Below, in pieces: positions 45,201-54,203 of a stretch of 64,000 bases of DNA. The position numbers were made by a program, and so were the translations under genes. The stretch spans positions 62,001-126,000 of the forward strand of contig NHZP01000068.1 in assembly GCA_003313425.1 (NCBI GenBank), in the 5' to 3' direction. The stretch is from Pseudopyrenochaeta lycopersici. Taxonomy: Eukaryota > Ascomycota > Dothideomycetes > Pleosporales > Pseudopyrenochaetaceae. The notes under the pieces were generated by a model. That model was not told the origin of the DNA and searched no databases. It was given only the letters and a program-made list of their open reading frames with translations. The stretch's first letter is position 1. Every line of letters starts with the position of its first letter.

Positions 45201-47271
45201 ATCCTGTTGTAAGTTTCACCTAACGTCTTCGGGAGGGAGGCGAGCGCGTCATGGAGAGTTCGATAATCGAGACAGTTTTCTAGTGCATCTATCTGGCATG
45301 CAGCCCATCGGAACCTATTCAGATTTAGTTTGCTGGATAAAAGTGTCAGAACAAGCAGGAGCTCTACTCACATTCCGTTGGCCTTCTGCATAAGTGCTCC
45401 CTCGATCTCATCCTGAACTTCTGGTTGTTCTCGCCATCTCTTCAAACTATTGCCTTTTCTAACCCTAGCGTGGATGTATTCATTGATGTCGCTAGTAATA
45501 AGATCACTTAGAGTGATCACATTCTCTTTAGAGACTATATCGCTCAACTTCGATTGAATATCCTGCTCCGGCCGACTCGTCACAAGGAGATGAACATTCC
45601 GCTGCTTTGGGCCTATCAGACATTCCACCCATGAGAGTAGTCCTTCAGTGTGTGAAGCTGCCCGTGTATTGCACTCGTCAAGAGCGTCCAGCACGATATA
45701 TATGTGTTCCAAGGAATCTATCATCTTTAAGAAAATCTGACAAAGCGACTCGGATCTTGGCTGACGACGTCCGTCTTCACAAGAGGAATACAGCGAATCC
45801 ACAAACCTCCACGTATTCTCACACTTATGGTAAAGCTGGCTTATTAGAGACCGAATCATGTTGTCAAGTGTCTGCTTGTGGAAATCGCTAAAATCGAAGT
45901 AGAAGTAAAGAACGGCTAGAGAGGGAAGGGTCGTTGTCAAATCTTCAATAAGAGTGGAACTGAGGATTGTCTTGCCACACCCAGGTATGCCGTAAAGCCA
46001 CAACGTAGAGTTTCGCTGCGTCTTCCATTGAGCGTACACATCCGATTGTAAGAACCAGAGCCCGGTGCCTTCCTGGCGTTGTTGTATAGCTTTGTTGTAG
46101 TTTGTCGATGGATCTGGTGGCAATAGCCAGCGCTCGATGCTTCCCTGCCTCTGATTAAATGACATGTCCTGTACGGTAGACCTGTTGTCTTTAACATCGT
46201 AACGTATTTCATTTACATCTTCTTGAACTTGTCAAGCGTTAACAAAATGATCATTGAACCTACTAGAAAAGCTAACTAACCAGATAAAAGAAGATCCCGA
46301 ATCTTCTTCTCAGCTTCAATTTTGTTAGGAGCAATTCGACAGAGGATATCCTTTGCGTATGCGGCTGCTGCCATTGCTGCATAGCCTTGCCACTCGTTGT
46401 TCTTGTGGGTGTCAGAATAGTCGCAAATACCACGGATTACTAGACAGGGGAAATGATTCATCAGTCCAGCTGCCTCCATTTCAAAACACAAGACGCCAGT
46501 CTCCTTCGCAAGCTTGTCTCGAATCAGGGCATCCTTCATCAGCTGATTTCCTGAAGCAATCACACCGTAGTGAACCGCTGGGATGTCCTCCTCTTCAGTC
46601 CGCTCTCGTCTCACTATCAGATTGGTTGAATTGCTACTGCAGACTTCTTCACAGCCGGTCTCGCTGCCGAGAGGATGCGTGAATGTAGATTGGTATAGCA
46701 TGTCGCTATTCAAACTTGGCCTCCCGTAATTCTTCCGCAGCCGCGGTTTCTTCTGCAGAACACTGCTGATGGCTTTCTCAAGTTGGTGTCCATCACTTTC
46801 GTACTGCGCCTTGAGCCCATTCATAGCAGTTCGGAGAGCGACTGAGGGCTGATTCAAGAAACCCGTTGGCTGAAAGCTCTGACCTTGAATTGTTTTGCCT
46901 AAGTCGTACTGAAACACTCCGCCTTTCCCATCGCGAGGAGCGCTTACTACGATGTCGCCTAGGCGAATATCGTTTTTGGGGGTTGGTGCACCGCCGCCAA
47001 TGCCGACCATCAGGCCAATTCGTACGTTTGGGAAGCTGTGCGCCATATCTCTTGCGACACCAGCTGCAGATTGGGTGCCATATTCTCCATCAGGCAAGAC
47101 AGCGACTACCACATTATGCTTTCCGATCCTTCCTAATGTGTAATCGTTATTGTCCCCTTGGGAGACGTATTCCGGTGCGTCATGCTCTTCATCGAGGAAC
47201 GCTCGAGCAGCAACGTATTCCGTCCCAATGGCGCAGATCCAGCCAACAACGTAGTTGTTAGGATCGGACAT
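42209..47271 (-). CDS. PNP-NACHT-ankyrin-SPRY NLR
   Basis: Six exons (47271-46281, 46227-45372, 45314-42826, 42775-42658, 42597-42377, 42321-42209) with 50-60 nt GT-AG introns join to 1595 aa. Residues 1-330 are a purine/uridine phosphorylase-like domain (MVGIGGGAP, LCFEMEAAGLMN, RGICDYSDTHKN). A linker NEIRYDVKDNRSTVQ leads to NACHT with P-loop GIPGCGKT (~410) and Walker B YIVLDALDEC (~506). Ankyrin repeats span ~862-1390 with at least 14 near-identical 33-residue units. A SPRY domain covers ~1440-1590 (GMPGWGKGSWGYHGDDGK, FFTKNGEYFG, SVNFG). PNP domains act as NLR effectors in fungi and ankyrin arrays as ligand sensors. A C-terminal SPRY on an ankyrin NLR is less common and may add a second binding surface. 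The last exon is only 113 nt. Confidence 0.9.
43109..44494 (-). repeat. fourteen near-identical 99-bp ankyrin units
   Basis: Units encode YGxALxAASxEGNEAIVKLL and LENGADANAQGG. They alternate in longer-range blocks (FYGNALQAASCEG next to RHGNALYAALYKG), the mark of unequal exchange. The array also creates a 472-codon open shadow frame on the plus strand, which is not a gene. Confidence 0.9.
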
Positions 47272-47449
47272 ATTGGTTGGAAGGATACGATGGAGGACGA
47301 ACTAATGCATATTCTTGGGGAGGTAAGCTTCAAGCATGTCAGTTTGGTGTTTATCCAATTTATCTTCTTCGGTGGGGCCAGGCTACCTCTATATGTGCTG
47401 GATCTGACGGAGGTAGTGTGCGCAAATCAACCGAGAAACAGAGGTAGCA
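47272..47449 (-). promoter_or_regulatory. upstream region of NLR-2
   Basis: Sequence immediately 5' of the PNP-NACHT-ankyrin gene. It should contain its promoter and leader. No specific motif is supported. Confidence 0.3.
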
Positions 47450-47838
47450 CTAGGCAGTAAAGAGTTGTTCGTGTGGTGAAGAAGAAGGATCTCTTGGGCA
47501 ACGATCAGGCTGAGGGCGTGGATGCAGCGCACCGCCCTGCGCGGCATCCAATCTTATCGATAAGACCGAGACGGGTCTCAGCGCTTCCATAATGGAAGTC
47601 CATTCGTCAACATCCACATCCAATCCTGTTTTGCGAGCAATGCTGAGCGCGGGCGGCTTCGTTGCTGTGGACATATTATCAACCTCGTCGCTCGATCCAT
47701 TCTCTTCGACAAAGAGATCCAAGACGAGATGAAGCTCTGCGGTCGAAGGGCCAATCGGGCGCAAAGGTCGGGCCAGCGCACGGAGAAGCTCCACAAGCTC
47801 CAGCTAATGGAGAACACCGCCTTGAATCTTGAAGACAA
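47450..47838 (-). CDS. hypothetical protein fragment
   Basis: A minus-strand frame open for ~115 codons with natural-looking composition: LRPIGPSTAELHLVLDLF, then TGLDVDVDEWTSIMEALRP and VSVLSIRLDAAQGG, ending at 47,450. No ATG-initiated full gene could be assembled, and an upstream exon may lie above 47,800. I do not recognise the family. It may be the 3' exon of a truncated gene. Confidence 0.3.
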
Positions 47839-48299
47839 AACAACGTACTCATCACAGATAACACTAACCGCTGGAACTTATCTGAGGCGATGATGGAACG
47901 AGGTTACCAGCTTCGGAATGCGCTCGACTCCATGATCCAGGCAGAAGCTACGGAGTGGAACCAGTACATGTGTCAGATAATAGGCATAAAAAGCCAAAGT
48001 ACACGAATACTGCATCGTGGACGGTATCACCGATGTATCAAGAAAAGGAGAGAGAACAGAACCAAAGAACATTCAACACGATCACGAAAACGACAAAAAT
48101 AAAATAAAATAACATGACCCCCATCAATTCTCATCCACTCTGACCAAGAACATTAATTAAATTCTAACAATATGGCCAGGAGGACCCAGAATGGGACAAA
48201 GCCGATGCCCAAGAAGAGCCGAAAGAAACCTGCGATTGTTGACGATAAGATGTCTGCTGAGGACTGGTCAGTGATTGCAGAGTATCTAGTGCTATTGAG

Positions 48300-48690
48300 T
48301 GCGATGATATCCAGCGCCAGGCGCGTGAAATCATCGGTTACTTGGATTGCGTGGTCCGGCCCATAACGCGCCCATTTCATGGCGAGCTGGGACGCGATGT
48401 CGTGCATGTCGTCGAGCATGCCGCGAACGGCCAACGGGCTGAATAGCGGACGCAGGATACGATGGGTGATGCCCCAGTTCCTTTCTTGTGGGCCATAGGC
48501 AGTGCCTAGGCCGTCGTGCACACCGTTACGAACTTGCTTGAGCGAGGCCGCGATGATTCTCGCGAAACGCTCTTCATCGCATATCTCGTCCATCAAGGCC
48601 TGAGAACCTATGATGATCCGCTCCTCACTGCCTAAATGGAGCTTCCATATCGGTCCTGCCTTGATCAGTCGTAGGTTTTGTGAGCGTGAC
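48300..48690 (-). pseudogene. CYP505-like cytochrome P450 fragment
   Basis: The minus-strand frame reads AGPIWKLHLGSEERIIIGSQ, LMDEICDEERFARIIAASLK, WGITHRILRPLFSPLAVRGM and FTRLALDIIAL. This is the N-terminal third of a fatty-acid-hydroxylase P450 of the P450BM3/P450foxy type (CYP505). Homology stops after DIIAL near 48,305, and the frame continues to 48,153 in unrelated sequence. The heme-binding Cys region and reductase half are absent. The 5' end begins at a possible 3' splice site near 48,660. A dead fragment. Confidence 0.75.
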
Positions 48691-49384
48691 TATCTCATGT
48701 GATTATCTCATACAGTGAAAGAATAAAAAGAACGTCGAGTCCGCATGCGAATCACGTTCTGCGAGCAGTGCAGCCTCCCCACCAATACACTCCTCACCTA
48801 ATATTCGCTCACATTTTGTTGTGATGCTCTTGACCATACTTGGGCATTGTAGAGTAGAGGGAGCTCTACCCACTTCTCTACCCTACCCAGGTAGAGGAGC
48901 GGTCCCCTCTACTCTACCCGGGTAGAGTGAAGAATAGATACAAAGAGCACGTTCAGGTAGTAAGATGAGAAAAAGGCCAATGTTTTGGTCTTTGCGAAAA
49001 AACCCGAAATGGCCGCAGGGCGAAGCCCAAACTGGCCTTCGCCTAAAAATGCATCAGATTCTATATATAGACACCTACTACGCTGTCGAGGAGCGCGAAA
49101 TAGCTCTTCTGAAAGTCACAAATCTGGCCGTCGCCACCAGAGTATCTAATTATAGGAACCATCAATACAGTCTGGCTATGCCGATTTCACAATGCGGTGC
49201 TCCCGTCAACTTGGATTTGGCGTTAGAGTTGTCCTCTCCGTCTGCTGTTTATTGGGGTCTTCTGTCAAAACTTGGGGGGTGTAAGAGTTATCTCGATTGA
49301 TTGATAGATTGATTCTTACGCCACAGGGTGCCCAGAAGGCCCGTAGGCTGACTATCCCATCTGACCTAATCGCTTAGACCTCGG
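48691..49384. other. noncoding, with an 18-bp perfect palindrome
   Basis: At 48,911-48,928 ACTCTACCCGGGTAGAGT is a perfect palindrome, preceded at ~48,870-48,898 by partial copies (CTCTACCCTACCCAGGTAGAG), so several CTCTACCC half-sites cluster within 70 bp. A 111-codon plus-strand ORF (48,965-49,300) has no recognised motif and is doubtful. The remainder shows nothing. Confidence 0.4.
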
Positions 49385-49388
49385 TACA

Positions 49389-49861
49389 CCCAGTGTGGTT
49401 TTCAATCCTGTCAATCCTTATCAATCGATATTGACGATTGACTTGAATTGACCTGGAATTGACATAGAATTGATCAATCCTCTTGGCACTTTCGCCATTG
49501 AGGCAAGAGTTGCTAACAATCAATCCGATCGGCGCATTGATTCGCTTATATATCCTATTCGAGCGTGCAAGGTGTAGATAATGGTCTGTGATGCGGTGCA
49601 CAGCTCTTTGCCTGTCTCGTTCGCGAATCGATCCGCCGATCGGATTGATTGTTAGCAACTTTGATTGAGGCGCCACCCCCTTTTTCATCACAGATATCAC
49701 AACGCCAATTCTCACTGTGGCTTATTGGCAGGGCGACCAGGGGTAGTGCAGGGGCCGTCAATCCTGATCAATCGTCAATTCAATTCGAGGATGGAATTGA
49801 TATCGATTGATAAGGATTGATTGATAAGATTGACAAAATCGGGATTGAAAACCACACTGGG
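49389..49861. mobile_element. 473-bp palindromic MITE
   Basis: Terminal inverted repeats begin CCCAGTGTGGTTTTCAATCC at both ends and stay similar for ~50 bp (CTTATCAATCGATAT on both arms). A second inverted pair inside has TTGCTAACAATCAATCCGAT at ~49,509 and its reverse complement at ~49,640. TACA flanks both sides (49,385-49,388, 49,862-49,865), a possible target duplication. No coding capacity. The nested palindromes suggest a foldback-like DNA transposon derivative. Confidence 0.75.
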
Positions 49862-49865
49862 TACA

Positions 49866-50294
49866 CCCACGCTTCATTCCAAGCCCAACGCAGCTTCGTC
49901 CCTCTCAACTCTGACCTTTCTACTCCTTGTGGTTATACCGTCCAGAACCTGCCTTACTCTTGTCCCCACGGTCCTTCGTATCCGAGAGCCGTTTCCCGAC
50001 CGTCGACCTTCTCATTACCGGCTGGCCAACTTCGAGTCCGCGAGGATATACCCTGTGGTGGCCTGGAGGGCCCTACAGTATCGCGTTCACCTAGGCGTCC
50101 AGTGGATATAACAAACTCGACAGTCCTGTTGAGCACATTGATCTAGTTTCAGTTAGATTCTGCCCTTAGCACCTTCTCGCATAACGTAAGAATTGGCTGG
50201 ATTAGTATATTTCAGGTGTGGGCGTAGGCGAAGGAACGGGGCAGCCGAATAGCATCCATCTGGAAATATGCAAGCTCGACTAAATTAAATGCTA
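49866..50294. other. 3' flank of the FunK1 fragment; no gene seen
   Basis: Balanced composition with overlapping short frames on both strands and no motif. Confidence 0.4.
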
Positions 50295-51304
50295 TTACTT
50301 TAAAGTGTCTATGTCCTTCCTCGCCTGCTGAAGAACAGACTTCATGCGAGAATAGAGTTGCCGATCCTCCCCTATTGACCGCTTTCCGCCTGGGAATACC
50401 ACTCTGCGCAGTTGTCGTATACAAGGGATTAGTACTTTGCAATGAGCCGTAAAATTTTTGTCCACCTCTTTATCGAACTTCTCTTGCTCAAGCACCTTTC
50501 CTGCCTTGACTTCCGCAAGTTCTCTAGTATCTTTGTAATTCCAAGGCTCGTACTCGGTCCTACGCCTTGGAAGGCCTGGTCCATTCCAATGAACGCAAAT
50601 CCAAAACAGCACCCAGAAGAAAGACTCCAGGTCATGCATGAAATTGTGATCCTCGTCGCCGTAAAGCGCACCGATCGCCATGAAGACTTTGGTGCCGGTT
50701 TTGCTCGGCGCTCCGGATGCATTTTCGCGGTCGATTTTAATGGCCAAGTCCAGATCGATCAAGAAACCATCATCCTCCGCCATGGTTAACATTGCATTGC
50801 CGACGGATACATCTCGGTGGAGGATCTTTGCATCTAAGAGCGACTCGTGTCCTGACAGATTAATCACAGACCAAAGAGCATCGCGCGGTACTAACCTTTT
50901 ATGCCTCCAAGCAGTCCTGTCAACAGCGCTTGCGGAGAACTCGCCTCATAAATACTCTTCCCAACATCCCGCATGATGAGCCGACGATACACACGATTGC
51001 TTTGTCGTTGCATGTCTTGCTTGACCGGTGAGTCCGAGCATGACCGTTTGGGAGGCGGCATCGATGTCTGGATGCAGCTTGATGATCTCTTTCGCGTCAT
51101 GGTTCTGCTGGTGCTGGTGCTCCTTCCTCTACCCCTGCCTTGACGTGAACTGCTAGACAAGACTTCGTTGGTGCCAGCCTCACATAGCGTTGGTCGTCGT
51201 TGTTGAAACGGATTCCTTCCCCCGGCGTCGCTTAGACCCTTTCGCACGTTGCCCAGGACATCGTCAACCTCACCACCGGTACGTACAGTACCTTCAGTCT
51301 CCCC
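50295..51304 (-). pseudogene. FunK1-type protein kinase, C-terminal part
   Basis: Two exons (51304-50896, 50851-50295) joined across a 44-nt GT-AG intron read the C-terminal half of a fungal FunK1 kinase. Visible are RLIMRDVGKSIYEASS, ALLTGLLGGIKGHESLLDAK, the catalytic loop ILHRDVSVGNAML (HRD and Asn), FLIDLDLAIK (DLD in place of DFG, normal in FunK1), then GTKVFMAIGAL and HDLESFFWVLFWI. The N-lobe and long N-terminal region are missing: the frame is closed upstream by TAG at 51,305-51,307, one transition from CAG. With about 320 codons against the usual 600 or more, it is probably a 5'-truncated copy. Confidence 0.75.
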
Positions 51305-51307
51305 CTA

Positions 51308-51556
51308 GCGTTCAGCTTTCGTGTGTGCTAGCTTGCCCCCGTGCCCCCGAGGCATGGAATGTGTTCTCTCGTTCTCGATGCTCTTCGGTGTTTTGATGCC
51401 GTCCACTAGGTTCCTATGTAGCTGTGTTTTGTGGTGTGACCTGCCACTGAGCGCAGCAGCAGCAGCTTTCTGCCGTGATACAGCTCGGTGAGATCGATGC
51501 TCCGCTCGTGCGTACCGTTAGGCTTACTGAACATGAGAGCTCTCGCGCGTATCTCC
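51308..51556. other. unassigned sequence upstream of the FunK1 fragment
   Basis: No continuous frame. It may include decayed 5' kinase exons. Confidence 0.3.
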
Positions 51557-52258
51557 TCAGACCTTGTCAGGTGTGTCGAAGGGGCACCTCTCCTTCGACA
51601 CTAGGTTGGGGCGACAGTGGACAAGGCTGTCTGATGATCTGTAGTATTGTTTGGCATTGATAGTGACATGCCTATTGTCTGTGAGTTGACTCGCGCGAGA
51701 GGTTGTGCTGTTCAGCCTAAAGGCTCGTCGATGTGGGATGTTGCAGACATTGTTGGCTGGTGACGGGCTGACCAGGAGCCTGTCGGTGACTGTTGTGTGA
51801 CTGTTGTGCTCTATGGGTGTCTGTGCTCCGTCATCGTGCCTGGCGTCGCTGTAGAGGCTATACTTATTAAGGGAATCAGCCTTGTGGCGGTTGTTATCCA
51901 TACCAACTGCATATTGAGAGATGAGATGGATGCTGTGCCGCTTAACAAAGCGATCAACCCAGTTCTTTCCAATGTCTTTTTTGGCTATTTGAGATGCAAA
52001 GTTTCGAATCATAACCCTGCTAGGTGGCAGGCCTCGCTTAGTGAGCTGGATGATGTACTGGATGTGCTCCTTTTCTTGGTGTGGATGGAGCTTTTGTTGA
52101 TTTTGAGCTTTGACTTCTCGCGAGGTTGAAACGCGCTGGTGCCGCCTTGCGAGCGTTATACGGTTAACGCCATAGGCATTCGCCAATTTTGTGTAATTGA
52201 TATCTTCTCCAGGCTCCAAGGAGTCGATAGCTGTAAGCGCATCTGTAATTAGGTCCAT
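51557..52258 (-). pseudogene. truncated transposase: HTH/CENP-B N-terminus with a foreign tail
   Basis: From the likely start MDLITDALTAIDSL at 52,258 the minus frame encodes a psq-type helix-turn-helix (NYTKLANAYGVNRITLARRH) and a CENP-B-type DNA-binding region (LTKRGLPPSRVMIRNFASQI, IGKNWVDRFVKRH). At the position where the DDE catalytic domain should begin (after KYSLYSDARH), similarity ends and ~95 codons of unrelated sequence follow to 51,557. It could be a decayed transposon or a free DNA-binding domain. The tail has no recognisable motif. Confidence 0.6.
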
Positions 52259-52449
52259 ATTGATTGATATTATTGCGGCACCTGGTGCCACTTACATTAA
52301 CGATAACTAATCTTGCTACAGGCACATAGGACTTGTGATGCTGGAAGCGTGTATTTATAGCTTGTGTAAAGTTGCTGTGCTACTGTAGCCAGCAATAATA
52401 GGAAAATAATAGACGGGTGTACTGTACGTAACAACGAAAGTGTAGCCGA

Positions 52450-53094
52450 TTACAAAAACTCTAGGAGCAACACTCTTCCAGAACTATATCCAAAAGCAAT
52501 CTGATTGCTCTGAACAGTAGTACAGCTAGGGCGATAGTAAGCGGGAATCCAAAGCATGTCTTCTGAATCTACTGTTAACCACCTATCCTCAACGAAGATG
52601 TGTTGCGCAGGCAAAGCTAGTGAAGGAATTAGCATCGACCCTAGGTTGGTATCCGGGTAAGATCCATCCCTTGAAAAGGTCACGCTGGTGACAGCCCACA
52701 TATGGCCCTCAAGCGTGTGCAGCGGCTGTCCAGTCTTCGCATCCCACACCCGCACCGTCTTATCCCACGAACCCGATGCCAGTCGATCTCCTGCCGCCGA
52801 GAAAGCCACGCTATCGACATGGTCTGTATGGCCCTTGAGCGTGTGCAGTGGATGTCTAGTCTTCGCATCCCACACCCGCACCGTCGTGTCGTCTGAAGCT
52901 GATGCCAGTCGATCTCCTGCCGCCGAGAAGGCTACACTGGTGACGCTGTTTGTATGGCCCTTGAGCGTGTGCAGTGGCTGCCCAGTCATCGCATCCCACA
53001 CCCGCACTGTCTCATCATGTGAAGCTGATGCCAGTCGATCTCCCGCTGCTGAGAAGGCCACGCTGCTGACATCGCTTGTATGGCCATCGAGCAA
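52450..53094 (-). pseudogene. WD40 tail of a truncated NLR
   Basis: The minus frame starts inside a WD repeat (LLDGHTSDVSSVAFSAAGDR), contains three complete near-identical 42-residue units (AGDRLASxSxDxTVRVWDA) and a fourth partial one. It ends in the C-terminal cap seen in NACHT-WD40 proteins (MLWIPAYYRPSC, FGYSSGRVLLLEF) comparable with LWLPSEYRPS in NLR-1. The 5' part is cut off at ~53,095, where Helitron sequence begins, so the NACHT domain is lost. Confidence 0.75.
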
Positions 53095-53592
53095 TCGCTG
53101 GGTGCTGAGAGGTTAGGAGCAGCGAGAAGGGAGTTGGAGGCTTCCGGGAAGACGACAGACGAGGATGTCAACCAGCTATTGCGCAGCCTGTCGCTCTATG
53201 GGTACCGCCAGCCAATGTCCAGAAAGCTTCGTTTGAGCATGCGGCGAAAGATCAAGTCGCTTATTATTCGGCACGGTACTCCAGCGATCTGGTTTACGCT
53301 GAACCTAAATGATATAACTAACCCTGTAAAGCTGAGGCTCGCGGCGTATTGGACGCGGGAAGCGGAGGAGGCAGAGGGGTTTCTGACAAGCTTGGATATG
53401 TCATACAAGCGAGCGAGGCTGGCTGTGTCGGACCCTCTTAGTTTCGCATTGTTCTTTCATAGGGAGATATCAATGTTTTTTAAGCACTATGTGAGGGTGG
53501 GAGAAGAGTCTGTATTTGGACGGATTAACGAGTACTTTAGTGCCGTTGAGACAAACGAACGCAGCTTACTTCACATCTATAGGATTATGTAG
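53080..53592 (+). pseudogene. Helitron Rep N-terminal (Helitron-like N) fragment
   Basis: The 170-codon frame includes HGTPAIWFTLNLNDITNPVK, DPLSFALFFHREISMFFKHY and EESVFGRINEYFSAVETNER, all diagnostic of the Helitron-like N-terminal domain that precedes the HUH nuclease. The segment after ETNER, where family members have an LHxHGLLW-type His pair, reads LLHIYRIM and then stop. The replication-initiator His motif is therefore damaged. Degraded homology continues in the same direction to ~53,760. Confidence 0.8.
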
Positions 53593-54025
53593 CTTAAGGG
53601 AAATATAGAGCTGGCTTCCGTCCTAAATAATGTTGAGGGGGAAGATTAAGTATTATATTAGGAGCGGGTTGTCTAGTATATTAACAGTGTATTTAAGGAG
53701 GTACGTCCACCCTATATCCGCTTGGTTAATAATTCGTTTTCTAAAATGGTTTTCAACCTGGCCAGGATCTTAATTAGGAGGCATTCTGTGCGGTAAAGGC
53801 CGAGAGGTCCGTAACTTTAGATATATCGACGATGCCCAGAATTATAAACAATTCTCTGCGGGTTTTAATAAAGAGGCTAACTTTTGCTCTAGAGCCACCT
53901 AGATTCACACTTACAGTCTAACATGTCTAAAATACTCCCTTAGGAAATTAGTAAAGAATAGAGAACTCTGCAGGTTTAAAGCACTATAGAGGTTAGTTAA
54001 GAGAACCTCTTTTAGGGAAGATAGA
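53593..54025 (+). pseudogene. continuation of Helitron Rep, RIP-degraded
   Basis: The plus strand reads LKGNIELASVLNNVEGED and VRPPYIRLVNNSFSKMVFNL, with stops, as expected downstream of the Rep N-domain. It ends at the gypsy-2 target site GTATT (54,026-54,030). Confidence 0.55.
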
Positions 54026-54030
54026 GTATT

Positions 54031-54203
54031 TGTGAGCGGTCTCTAGTAACTGGATTCCAGCTATCTAGTCCAGATGCTATCTACAACCAAGATAGGAAGA
54101 AAAGAGGAGAATTGGGTGCCACGCGAGGTACAAAGTTTTCCGTGCACGAGCCGTATATCCGTGCACGACGGCGCAGCCTCGAGCACTGGCCTAGCCCGTT
54201 ACA
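54031..54203 (-). repeat. gypsy-2 3' LTR
   Basis: Starts TGTGAGCGGTCTCTAGTAAC and ends CTAGCCCGTTACA. Identical by eye to the copy at 59,090. Confidence 0.95.

Noticed and set aside
48965..49300. 111-codon plus-strand ORF
   Set aside because: No motif, no neighbouring gene logic and composition of intergenic DNA. Mentioned only within the noncoding entry.
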